A DNA stretch of 64,000 bases, from positions 709,067-773,066 of the forward strand of contig NW_001799288.1 in assembly GCF_000165425.1 (NCBI RefSeq), in the 5' to 3' direction. This DNA is from Paramecium tetraurelia. Taxonomy: Eukaryota > Ciliophora > Oligohymenophorea > Peniculida > Parameciidae. Below the pieces are notes generated by a model. The model was not told where the DNA came from and made no database searches. It saw only the letters and a program-made list of their open reading frames with translations. Both the position numbers and the translations under genes were made by a program. This document shows, piece after piece, positions 11,501 to 23,148 of the stretch. Positions within the stretch are counted from its first letter, which is position 1. Every line of letters starts with the position of its first letter.

Positions 11501-12488
11501 TAAAAAATGATGATGATATTTTGAAGATGTAACATTAATTGCTTGAAAGATTATAAGTTATTGATTCAAAAGAAGAAACATGTAAAGCTGCTAAGGATGA
11601 ATAAATCAATTTGGAAAATTTCAGATACATGTTAGATCAGAAAATCAAAAGTCTACAAAATGATAAATAATTATTGCTTGACAAAATTACTGATAAAGAA
11701 GTAATATATAGTTTATTATTTATAGTATAAATTAAGAGTAATGTTCAAAGAATTGATTGATGAATCAAATAAAAATGAAATGAAGTATTAACAATTAGTT
11801 TAATTACGAGGATAATTAGAGGTCATTGAAACATAAATAAAAAAAACTGAAATTTAAATCTTCTTAAATGCTAATAAATTGAAAAATTACGAAAGTGTAA
11901 GAATTCTCATTTATTCATAATTAGACATTATTATCCATCATGAAAAGTAATGATCCACCCAGCCTCATAGCCTAGAAATTGAGATAAATTATTAATGATA
12001 AGGGAGAAGAAAATGAAGAAATCGAATAATTATCATAAAAGAAGTCCATTTCCAATAAAGATATTAAGGACATAATCAAATTGAAATAAGATAAACCTAA
12101 TGAATTAAATGAAGAATTGTTAAGATAAGGCTAGTGGATGACTAAGAAGTTGTACCTTATCAAAGTAACCTCAGACAAATTAAAGAAGATCAGAGATGAC
12201 AACATCAACACTATTTTCAATTAAAATACAAAACTCATTGAAGAATGCAATATGCTCAGAAGTGAGAATGACAGGTATTCTAAGAAGATTAAGCATGTTG
12301 AAAAATTAGTAAAGGACGCAGACAGATTACTATAAAGATTAAAGCCTAAGTTAAACAAGTAACCTAAACTAAATCAAATTGAAAAATAAATTGAGGAATA
12401 AAAACAAAAGGTTCAAAGTCAGAAAACTAAACTTTCTAATTTAAAGGATTCCATGAGTTAAATCTTAAAAAAATCAGTTGTAGATTGA
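8546..12488 (+). CDS. CFAP57/WDR65-like WD-repeat coiled-coil ciliary protein
   Basis: CFAP57 is a ciliary axoneme protein involved in assembling inner-arm dyneins; the assignment rests on architecture and local similarity. Residues from about 35 to 700 form WD40-like blades (FIPGRYKNVTAIAAASRKDG, LLSGHNYLRLWEMQF, VFVTCSEDNSVKIWNYY, YIFTGCEDGSVCLL). The remaining ~550 residues are coiled coil rich in Lys, Glu and Gln (FRYMLDQKIKSLQNDKQL matches the equivalent CFAP57 region). Three introns are inferred: 26 nt near 8721, 25 nt at about 11701 (GTAATA...TATAG) and 28 nt near 11900. The last links the coiled coil to SIMKSNDPPSLIAQKLRQ, so the far end belongs to the same gene. Total length is about 1290 aa, in the family range. 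Divergent from the small gene at 7991-8330. Confidence 0.76.
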
Positions 12489-12797
12489 TATTAATCAAAA
12501 TAATAATTATTAAAAAATAAATTCTGGTGACAAATATATTTATTTAATTTTGATTCTAACCAATCTTTAAAGCATGTTCTATTACATCATAATAAGTTAT
12601 ATTAATGATGTCATAATTCTGTCTTTAATAACCTGTGATTAATAAATTACTCAGTTGAGAGTAATTTAACTTGAAAAATTGGAAATAATTCATTAAATAT
12701 TATAAAATATATATTGACGTACTATAAATCACGTATTTAAATATTGGTTATTAGTCTAAAGTATTTTAAGAATTAAATTAGTTCTTTAATTCATTAA

Positions 12798-13802
12798 ATG
12801 TCTTAAATCATTCGGAATATTTCAAGCTTAAGAGAAGAATGGAAATAATTGGTGAAAAAAAGGATAATTAAGAACAAAAGAAGGAACTAATATACTGTAC
12901 CGTATTAATTCAATAACACTCAAAACAAAAATATAAGGAAAGCTGACTTACTTCTGATCGTAAAGAATATTCCCTATACAATACCTAATAAAAATGTATT
13001 TAAACTCAAAACAAACATCCAATTCTCTATGAGCATAAACAATGAATACTCTTTGGGTTCGCTTTCAATTGACCCTCATTCAAACAATTATAAAGTAGTT
13101 AGAATTGATAAAAGAAAAAACCTTACTATTTTAACATTAGATGAGATACATAGACCTATTACACCATCAGATGTGCTTTATTAAATCTTTAAAACCAGAA
13201 ACGAATAATTAGCAGAAGCATTTCACCTTTATGAATAAAGGAATCTTGAACCCTCAAAATTTAAAATAAATTAAATCTCAGAAATGATTGAATTTGAATC
13301 AACTATCAAAGGTTCTCCATATGCATGTTACGTACAAATATATGAGAATGGAATGTGGAGAACATTTTAAAAGATATTTAATTAAAAAATGCTTTAAGTA
13401 TTAGCAATTTCTGAAGAAATGCTTATAAATTACTGTAATGAAACCAAATTGATTCCCCTGAGCGCATATATGGATGCATCTGATGAATAACTCAAGGTAT
13501 TCTAGAAGATTTTCTCTGGAAGAGCAGGATAACTTGAATCTAAAAGAGACTATATAAATTATAATGGTGATAGATTCACTGCTACTTTGAAGATTAAGAG
13601 TTTTTTCATAAAAGATGAAAATAAGGATTAGTTATTTGAATATACGTATTGCGTAACTGATTGTGAAAATAAATGGATTTCTGAAGATAGAGCAAAAAGG
13701 AATTAAAGGGAATATTTCAATATCAAACCAAGTAATTCTACGACAGATGAATCATCATATATAGAGTGCTAGAAAAGATGTGGATTCAAGTAAATGATCT
13801 GA
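12798..13802 (+). CDS. hypothetical protein, single exon, 334 aa
   Basis: One uninterrupted frame from the ATG at 12798 (MSQIIRNISSLREEWKQLVK) to TGA. The N-terminal 30 residues are basic (KKRIIKNKRRNQ) and could be a nuclear localisation signal. The middle (residues ~150-260) mixes alpha and beta predictions: MIEFESTIKGSPYACYVQIY, LQVLAISEEMLINYC, FTATLKIKSFF. The pattern faintly recalls PAS-containing fungal regulators, but no diagnostic motif is present and I do not assign it. The nearest upstream gene ends about 310 bases away. Confidence 0.62.
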
Positions 13803-14129
13803 TATTCCAAGCAGTTGACAGTTGTTTATTACAATTTATAATTTATTATAAACTAAATTAAATTTTGTTTAAAGACTTTATTAAAATATATACATATTTA
13901 ATTTTCCTTCCATTTAATCATGTTTATTTTATTTAAATTGTTCTAATTTTATTAGACTTTATTTGTACAAATATAAATTATAGTTCATAGGAATATGTAA
14001 TTATTTTATCAAGATTTGTTGTATAAAAATATATATGTTTAGACCAAATTCTGACAGCTGCTGCAAAATTCTAAATGAGAATACCTTATCAAATGACAAT
14101 TGATTTAAATGTAATAGATTTATAATAAT
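13803..14129. other. intergenic, no feature seen
   Basis: About 330 AT-rich bases between two convergent genes. I see no frame with protein-like composition and no tRNA-like folding. Confidence 0.5.
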
Positions 14130-14917
14130 TCATTAATCGTCGTTAGCTTCTTCTTCAGGATTATTCCATAAAGTCAAATTGTCTCTTAATAATTACATAA
14201 TGAGAGTGCAATCTTTATAATTCTCTTCATTGACTGTATCTACTTAAGCAATAGCTTATTCAAATGCATCATTGGCTATTCTTATAGCTTCAGTTGCATT
14301 TTATAGGATTTCATAATAAAATACTGATTAATTAAGATGTAAACCCAGTCTAATAGGAGATGTAGTTGATAAATTTGACTTGGCCAGGACATCAGCTTCT
14401 CTAGAAAGAATAAGAATTCAATTACTTGTAAGCCTGTGTCGCTTATTCAACAGCAGCATGATACTCATTATCTAATAAGAATTCTGCCAAATATCTATTA
14501 TAATCTCCCTTCATCTTTAAATAAAAGACTTTGCTATCTACTTATTTTGCATTTGGATAAAGAGTGCTATCGATTAAATTGAGTATTTCTGCACATGAAT
14601 TCTTAAGTTCTCCTTCTATTTTATGTTTGTAATTTCTTATATAATTTAATGTGTATTGATCAGTTTATTTCCTTGACTCCTTTTGTTCAATGGCAGTGAG
14701 AACTCTCAATTCTGCTCTTTTATTACCCACCTAAAAATTTGAATAAGCAATTTGATGATACCACATTTTTATAGGCTGCAGATAATATGCTTCTTTCATC
14801 TTTGTTTAATTCTTGATCCAAGAAATGCTTAATGAATTCAATCATATCATTAAAGCGTTCTGTTTGTTAGGCAATTTTAGCTAAGAATAAAAATTCTTCT
14901 CTGCTAAATTTATTCAT
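14130..14917 (-). CDS. 14-3-3 protein (downstream tandem copy, A)
   Basis: 14-3-3 proteins are dimeric adaptors that bind phosphoserine/threonine peptides. This copy reads [31 protein letters not shown], then after a 31-nt intron [18 protein letters not shown]. Helix 5 is present as [17 protein letters not shown], which holds the Arg-Tyr of the phosphate pocket; the Lys in AYKNV matches the conserved pocket Lys. After a second intron (25 nt) come [20 protein letters not shown] and [15 protein letters not shown], the standard C-terminal helices. The acidic tail is short ([10 protein letters not shown]). The start ATG (14915-14917) overlaps the TGA of copy B by two bases. Confidence 0.92.
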
Positions 14918-15701
14918 TATTAATTTAATATATTCATTTCTAAATTAGTTTCCTATTCCCAAAGTTGTATGTTATCACTAAGCAATTATAACAAACATTA
15001 GTAATCTTTGATATTCTCCTCTTTGACATGGTCCAAAAATAATATCCCTTTTTCATAAGACTCTTTTGCTAATTCTCTGGCTCCCTCGACATCGGATAGA
15101 ATATCACAAATGAATACAGAAGTATTTAGCATTAACCTCAAATACAAAGGCAATGTTGGAGACAATTTTGTTTATGCCATAAGAACAGCTTCTCTAATTC
15201 TAAATGATCAATACTTATAAGCTTCTTTTGCTTGATCAATTGAATTGTGTTAATCATTCTCCAAATGGAATTCTGCCAAATACCTATTATAATCGCCAAT
15301 CATTTTTAAATAGAACACTTTGCTTTCAGTCTATTTTGCATTTTATAATAATTTATCTCTGACCAATATAATTATCTCCTGGCATTTCTACTGCAACTCT
15401 TTTTCTATTTTAATTAAATAATTCTTAATATATAGTAAGACTTATCCATCATTCTATCTATTTGATTCTCTTTCTTCGATTTCCTAAAGTACCCTTAACT
15501 CAGCTCTTTTAATGCCAATCTAATGCTAATAAATAATTGTAATACCACATTATTATAGGCAGATTGAAGAGTATTACGTTCCTCTTTCGTAAGCTCTAAT
15601 TCATCGATTTATTTAACAAATTCAATCATATCATTAAATCTTTCTGTCTATTAAGCAATCTTAGCTAAAAATAAATACTCTTCCTTATTAAATTAATTCA
15701 T
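14914..15701 (-). CDS. 14-3-3 protein (upstream tandem copy, B)
   Basis: Second 14-3-3 gene in direct tandem. It reads MNQFNKEEYLFLAKIAQQTE, RNTLQSAYNNV, a 26-nt intron, then [39 protein letters not shown], a ~21-nt intron, and LPLYLRLMLNTSVFICDIL and YQCLLQLLSDNIQLWEQE. Both introns sit where those of copy A sit, so the pair arose by tandem duplication. Unlike copy A, the conserved pocket Lys of the YKNVV motif is Asn (YNNVV), which may weaken phosphopeptide binding. The gene ends ...NILNQQ then TGA, which overlaps the ATG of copy A, leaving no spacer. Confidence 0.9.
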
Positions 15702-15873
15702 AAAATAATTTAATATTCTTGATATTCATAATTATCACTAAGAAAATATCTAACATAAAAGATTTTACCAGAAGGAATATATAAGAAATGTTTTAATTTT
15801 ATACGTATCGATATAATTCCTATCATTAAGATTGATTAATCACCTCTATATTAACAATTTATATTATAATTAT

Positions 15874-16620
15874 ATGTCTACCTGGGATAAAAATAAATTT
15901 TTCATTTCTATTCCATCATTAAGAGATTTTTCATTACGAATATTATTATTATATCATTTTTATGTTTGTTATAATCTTTATCTCAATTAGTCAGATATGG
16001 TTATGAAAAATAATATTAGCATAAATAATGTAAATAATTGTAATAAGGTAAGAATAATTCAAAATGGAATAATTAATCCACTAAATCATAAAGTGAGAAC
16101 ATCTTATATCCATTATTTTAAAGTAGATTAAGAATATTAAGAAGAATTTATTTGGCCCGTTCTTAATATATAGAAATGCATTTATTTGGTTCAATATTAG
16201 ACTCTTTTAAGATCAAGAAGAAAAAAAGATAAGTTATAAAAAGGATATTGATAATTGATTAGATATATAAAGACACAAATATTGACCAAACATTTTATTC
16301 TATTTTAGTTCATGAAAAGGAAATGAAGATGAAATGATTACTTAGGAAATGAAAATGTCATACTAGTGCCAGGTTGTGATATTCTTTTAAAGTTAATAAG
16401 TTCTAAATTTACTGAAGTGGTCTGAGAGTTGAAAGATAAGAAATTTATCTCACTGAAAATTTTAAAATTCTTTGAGGCTATCAAGTTTAATTGATAATAC
16501 AGATATATTCTATAAGAAAATTAATTACATCAAAACGAATGGTTTCAAGATTAGCTTTAAATTTCTTATGAATGATAATAAAGAATTTATTTAATGTTGT
16601 TTATATTTAAATTAATATTA
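15874..16620 (+). pseudogene. degraded or unresolved coding stretch
   Basis: From the ATG at 15874 one frame is open for about 370 bases (MSTWDKNKFFISIPSLRDF, then VRTSYIHYFKVDQEYQEEF and IQKCIYLVQYQTLLRS). Past about 16230 protein-like pieces continue in shifting frames: ILIIDQIYKDTNIDQTFYSI, ENVILVPGCDILLKLISSKF and DKKFISLKILKFFEAIKF. Only some changes fit a short intron (for example 30 nt starting GTTATAAAAAGG), and several TGA codons lie in the way. No family is recognised. It may be a dying duplicate or a gene with introns I cannot place. It lies between divergently transcribed genes. Confidence 0.33.
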
Positions 16621-16625
16621 AAGAA

Positions 16626-18022
16626 ATGAATTATGATTACATAGGGGCTATTAAAATTAAAGATGGGCTATTTTTAGGAGATTAATTCGCTGCATAGGTA
16701 TTCTATAATGGTTAGATTAGGATCTGGAATTTATTGTTACTAATAAAGTCTCAAGAATTATTAACTGTGCATCCAAATAAATACCAAATCATTGGGAGTC
16801 TATTGGCATTATTTATATGTCATTCCCGTGGATGGATAATGATTAATAAGTAAGAAACCATTAAATAAATTATTAGATCATTTTACAATAAGATGAGATA
16901 ATTAATAATATAATGAAATTTATAGATGATGCATTAAATAATGGGGAGAGTGTTATAGTCTTATCAATTAAAGGACACAATAGATCAGTGGCAACATTAT
17001 GCGTTTATTTTATGAAGAAATATAGATGGACTCTTTATAAAACCCTTCAATATATGCATAATAGAAGACCTGATTTAGAAATCAGAGCTCACTTCTTTAA
17101 TTAGTTATTATCAGTTGAAACAAGATTGTAGAAATAAGGATATGGTGCTAAGACCTATAACTGGGATGAGATTTACACATAAGGCGAGAATGATGAAATT
17201 CTACTTAGAAATACTTACTTGAATTCTCAAGCATAAGGAGTAGCTGAATTCAAGGATCATGATCCCAAACCAAAGGAATCCAAGTTTATTGATTATGATA
17301 TATATTAGGTTGAAATTCGCTGAAAAAGTTTCCATGTATATTCCTCCATATGATAAAATAGTATTCTCTAAAGCAAAATCTTTGCCATAAGATGCAAGAC
17401 CTATTATAAAAATGTCAGGTTCATCAAAACAAATTGACCCTTCTTTTTAACAATAAGCTTAAAAATCATAATCTATGAATATATAGGATCAATCCAATTA
17501 ATAACCTTAAAAAGATTAGCAAAAATCTAGTTTACAACAAATTTAGCCTTAATATCCTTAAAGACCCTAGTCGTAGGGTGCTCAACAATAAAGGTTAACC
17601 AAAAGTGATAGTGTTAAATCTGGATCGGTGTTTGATAATAATGCTGCATGTATATAACATTTATTATATTGGATAGAACCACAAAGGATTTAAATGAATA
17701 ACTTCATGGACTCAAGAGATTAATTTCTCTAGAAATCCCAGCAACAAAATGGTACTCGTAGGCCCTAAACTGCTCCAAATTAATTGAAAGCTCCTAGAGT
17801 TCAAACTACTCCATATAAAAGAAATACTAGTTCAGGTCAAAGACAAGAAGCAGGATCATAACCAAATTCTTAATTTAAACCAATGAGATAAAGAGCATAA
17901 TCTCCAAATTCTACGTATAATTCATAAAATCCATATGTCCAAAGATAATTCAAAGCCAAAACATGGAAAAAAATGAAGCTCTATTTGTTCTTATTTTGTT
18001 CGCTCATCAAATAAAATTTTGA
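16626..18022 (+). CDS. catalytically dead dual-specificity-phosphatase-like protein
   Basis: The N-terminal ~170 residues follow the DSP fold: IGAIKIKDGLFLGDQFAAQ, VSRIINCASKQIPNHWESIG, IYMSFPWMDND, then the loop VIVLSIKGHNRSVATL and YKTLQYMHNRRPDLEIRAHF. The signature HCxxGxxR(S/T) reads LSIKGHNRS, so His and the nucleophilic Cys are replaced by Leu and Ser while Gly, Arg and Ser remain: a pseudophosphatase, perhaps a phosphoprotein-binding module. The C-terminal half is Gln/Pro/Ser-rich and disordered. Introns of 23, 27 and 25 nt are inferred near 16699, 16849 and 17283. The C-terminal end is uncertain: the frame used through the disordered tail stays open to about 18320, and a neighbouring frame stops at 18022. 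Confidence 0.68.
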
Positions 18023-18303
18023 CAAATTAATAATATAAAATAGTCTATTTCCATTTAAAATATAATATTATTGTTATTAAAATAATTCATAAATAGAAAA
18101 GAAGGAAATATCCTTTTTAATTGCATTGAATCCATCACCCGAATTTAAGAATAGAATAATTAATATAAGATATCAACCTACTTAACAATAATTAGATTAT
18201 CATTACAAACCAAAATTATTATATTATATTAATATAATTTATGAAATTCAATTTCTTTTTGTAAACTAAATAAATTCAATACTTTTATAAATTAATCTTT
18301 CAT

Positions 18304-21300
18304 TCATTTAACTGCTGCTATGATATTTCCCTTAAGAAATGCGTTTTTCAAACTCTCTTATGCCTTTATCATTTCAAATGGAATCATATTTAGCATACCT
18401 TTTGTTCTCCAAATTTATCGACTCATTTCTTTGTTATAAGGTGTCCAAATGAATAAAAATATGAATACTAGTCCTATGATAAAGACAGAAAATTTAATTT
18501 TCTCTATTTATTGTTCAGAATCCACAAAATCTGCCATGCCTAAAGAGTATTAAGCATTTAAATATACTATGGCTTAATCGATATAGTAAACTTATTCTAT
18601 ATAGTTTTTAACCTATTAACTATCTAAAATCTTAATGTCTGTGGATATAGTATTGCTAGCCCACAAAGCCAAGGAGGTAATTGAATTTCTCAAACCTCTA
18701 TCCAATATGCCTCCAGATAGAACAGAACATTGATTTACATCTAATACAAATTGTTCTGTTGAAAATGATTGTAGACATAAGCTCTGTAGGTTGAACTAAT
18801 TATAGAGAGATATATAGGGATCAAACTTTGATGAGAAGGATTACTATAAAGATTCCAAACAGAGTCTTTCATTTTCATACAAAGCTTCGATATACTGTTC
18901 TTTATAATTGGTGGCCTACAAGATTTATTCAATGGTAAAATAAATTGAATATTTGAGGTCATAAGCTCTGATTGAACTATATTTCAGATGGTTATAAATA
19001 ATGACAGATTGATCAGTCAACTATTGTTCTAAAGTGATATTAACTATAAAGTAGGCCATAAATATCATCATCATCAGAACAAATTTCATAGATACAGAAA
19101 AAGTATTTGAAGCTTTAGAGTTCAATAGTTTCTATTATCGCATAGCTTCTGAGTCTAATATTTGTTATTCATCGTGTTCTTATTGCTATTGTAATTGAAA
19201 TTTGTCGATATTCTTATGAGTTGGTAGAGATGAAGGTAAAGGCTATTAATTAGATGATAATGGAGCATCATTTGATGGCTGTGGTTACTCGTTATTAATC
19301 TCTACAATCACATTTGATTGATCATTCAAATTCTAATCCTGGTTCTTCAATTTCTTTTGCTTTTCTTACAATTTCTCCAATTCTGCTTTTGCCTAAGCTT
19401 ATTCCTTTATGGTATTTTGCATGTTCGATAGATAAGTATTCTTGAATTATTCACTTCTCTAAGCTAATTCTTTGATATCCTTCTAAGTCAATAATCCAAA
19501 TAAGGACATGACTTTATTATTGATATTGTGAACTTTTAACACAATTGGAATCAAAAAGAATTATGCAATAACTAAAGATGCTATGGCTAATGATAAGACC
19601 GCATAGAAGATTGAATCGTAGTCTCCAATAATAAAAACAAAAAAGTCGTAGTAGATTTCAGAAACATCTTGAGATCCTTATCTCAGTAATTGATATCCAT
19701 TTCTTATTATGAAAAATACATTTTTGACAGTATTTTCAGTCTATTTGATAATATAAATAGATTACACTATTGGAATCAATGAAAGATGTCAAGGATGCAT
19801 TTCTTATAATAGAGGCAGATGTGACTAATTAAAATATAGCATCACTTAAAGAGCTAGAGTAATTCTGTTCTACATTCTCATACAAGTAAGTCACATTGAT
19901 AGTAGTATCCGAAAATACATTCTTCTTAGCTTCCATATCAATTCGAGACTTTATAAGAGAATATTATGTTGACTTAAGTTGATTGACTTATAAACTTAAC
20001 TAAAATAGATTTTACAATAATTTACTTTGTCTCTAAAGCTCTGATCATATGTAACATTTCCATAAGCCATTAATTATAAATATCTGGTATAGAATACAAC
20101 ATCAGCCATGACTCCAGTTCTATAATAGGCCATTGTAATGGCTGAGTGACCATTTAAAAGTTCATCATTTTGTTGTAATCGATATCCTAATTGAACTGAT
20201 GATAAAACAATTAAAATTGTGGATAACAAAACAATAATTCTGTTTAACATAATAATTTTAGAGGCTTCTGATTTCTCTCCCATCTATATTTTGAATTCTT
20301 TTATCTATCTAATTTCTTCATTCACAGATAGACCGGAACCTCCACTTACTTCAGACTAAATTACATTCTCTATAACATCTGGCTATTCCTCTTCTACTTT
20401 CTTGTCTTCAATTACTTTATTTAACAATTCTTCTTAAGACTCTTCAATAAATTATATAATTTTAATTTTAGCATTGGCATATTCTGAATCTTCAACGAGT
20501 ATTCCCTTTACTAAAGCACTTTTGTATTTCAAAGACTTGTGATTAATTAATTTTGGGTCTTGTGTGATAGTTTTCTCATTAAACATTGATTTATCGTTAT
20601 TTGCAGTTTTTTCATTTATTTGACTGTATTCCTTTCTCTCCAGCAATACATTTTATTCATATGGATCTCTTGAAATGCCATAAAAAGCAGATTAATCCTC
20701 TTGTTATTATATATCATCTAGACTTTCATCTTGTGCAATCTGATAGTTATTTGATAATCCCGTAGTGTCAATTGTAAAATTGAAGGCTCCTTGTTTTTTA
20801 CAGAACTCAAGTAATTCAGGTGCTATATCAAGAATTGGTAGATCTAATTAACCATTGGCAACGCCTGCTGGGACTCCGAACTTATCATAAACTGTTTCAC
20901 TAAATCCTAGTATAGAATGTGATAATTCATCAAACATGAGATAGAAAAATTTATCAGTATTGTCACTTTTCTTTAAGAATCCTACTATCTATAATCCATT
21001 CTTTAAATTTGGTAAGACTCTTATCATTAAGGAACATGGAACTAAGAATCCACTTTTATTCAATGCAAATACTTATCTCTCTATTCCTAAGACTTTACTT
21101 TAACTTGTTTAAATGAAGTTCCTGATAAAATCATCATGAACACTTGCCAAAATTCTAGGCATAATTCTTGATACATTTGATCTCAATAGATCAGCTTTTT
21201 TATAACCTAACAATTTTTGTATTTCATTATTGCAATTAGTAATAGCACCTAAATTCTCAATATTAACTGAACATGTGATTATGCAAGTGTCACTATTTTA

Positions 21301-23110
21301 ATCATATTTGAATTTCTCACTATCAATAATTCGATTGATTTCTAGATTCTTACTAATTTAATCTGATTTGTCAATTATTCTAGTTCCTTCAATGTCATTA
21401 TTAACTACATGAGTTAAGAAATTTCCATATATTTCTAATGTCTTTAAATGGATACTATTTATTTTAATCAATTTATCATAAAGTTGTTCTGTCTCATCAA
21501 TTGATGATGTTATTGATGCTCCCAATTATTGCAATTTACCAATATCAGGTGACTCTTCTTACAATTCTCTCCAATATTCTAAATGCAAATTCACTGATTT
21601 CTCAATTGCTGTTTCAAATTGGATGTAGAAGTTTTAAAAATTTACTATTTATTACACATCTATTTCCTAATTCTTATCCTATTCAATCATCTCCAATTCA
21701 ATTTAATTCATCACTCTGTAAATACAAAACTCATCCTAAAATTATAGTCTCTATTTTTGGGCTATTGCCAACTCATAAAATGCTTTAAATTTATTTTTTA
21801 ACTTTTTTTATAATACATACGAACGAATTATTTATATTCTTGTTGTCTGAAGTCTATCAGACGAATTCTATACAAGAGCTTAAACAAAAGCATACCATCT
21901 GATTGTCTTATCTAAGGACTATTTATCATTTGTTTTTTCATCTTAATTCCTTAAAGTATCTTAATGTATTGAGGAACATGGACATTGTTCAACAGATTTT
22001 AAACAATCTTTTTAATGAAGCTTTACAAATCCTTCTAATTTCATTCGATTAATTGGTTTTTCTCTATTTTCTATCAAGAATATCATTTCTTAAACAGTTT
22101 CTTCTAATTATATATCTTTTTTCATATGAGTTGCTAATTCAGGACTTTTATTCAATTTAAAACAACAGTAGACAACAATAGGTGAACATACTACTTCATA
22201 AAAGAATCCCATATCATCTACATCACCTTGATCTAAATAAGCATGGCAAACTGATACAAAAGATGTCCAAAATAATAATGAAGTTTAACTCAATTTACTT
22301 ATGTTAACACTATTTTCGATGAATTACCTTGTTTTTAATCTCATAGTGATCATCATCGCATACATGATACATAATATTGTTATAAATGGTTTTTCAGCAT
22401 CTTGTTAAGGATCCATTACAGCAAAAAATGGCAAATAAATTTTGAATATCAATTCAATCCAATTTAATTTTGTGTATTTAGATGCATACGGGATTGGAGT
22501 GAATGGGCTAAATAATGAGTAAATCATACTTGTAATCCACTAGGAAGATCTCAAAAAATATTAGACAAATTAATAGCATGACAATTCCCAAAGAAGATAA
22601 AATTACCATTATGTAATAAAGGATTGAATCGCATTGCATTTATCCTTCACACTTAAAAGCTGCTAAAAAGATGCTTAAAAATGGCATAACGAAGACAGTA
22701 ACAAGCATCACCATAAGGAGGTTATATATTCTAATTGAATAAATTGTGAACATTGACTTTTCTGCTAATAATACATAAATGAACAATGCCACTGACAGAG
22801 ATAAATAAAAAAAACCCTAATTTTAGATAATTTATTACAAATATAACAAATACTGAAAATAGTGTCGAATCTATTGTTGTTAAGTATTTCACAGGTTGAA
22901 AATATGATATTGCTTCAACAAAGTAAACAAAATAATTTGTCTTAAATAAATATGTTTAATATACTGAATAATATAACTAAGAAACTAATTATTTATCAGT
23001 GATACCATCTATAAAAATTCAATGAATAATAAGAACTAATAGGACAGGGTTGTAATAATCTAGGTTTGGTACATCATATCCATAGCTTCGAAAATTTTCT
23101 ATTTTATCAT
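18304..23110 (-). CDS. TmcB-like PAS-domain multi-pass membrane protein
   Basis: A protein of about 1570 aa of the ciliate-expanded family related to Dictyostelium tiny macrocysts B. Starting at MIKQKIFEAMDMMYQTQ, the first ~250 residues hold several membrane helices (LSLSVALFIYVLLAEKS, YNLLMVMLVTVFVMPFL, IMVILSSLGIVMLLICLIF). A soluble region follows with the family pattern YLDQGDVDD and LNKSPELATHMKKDIQ. A PAS-like domain lies around EIQKLLGYKKADLLRSNVSR, IMPRILASVHDDFIRNF and FALNKSGFLVPCSLMI. A long acidic linker leads to more helices (IIVLLSTILIVLSSVQLGY; IIGLVFIFLFIWTPYN) and the ending MLNMIPFEMIKAQESL. Two introns near the 5' end (29 and 22 nt) were placed by frame. Its role is unknown; a sensory function is a guess from the PAS domain. 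Confidence 0.75.
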
Positions 23111-23148
23111 TCAAATTTAAAATAAAATATTTATAATTTAATAATTTT

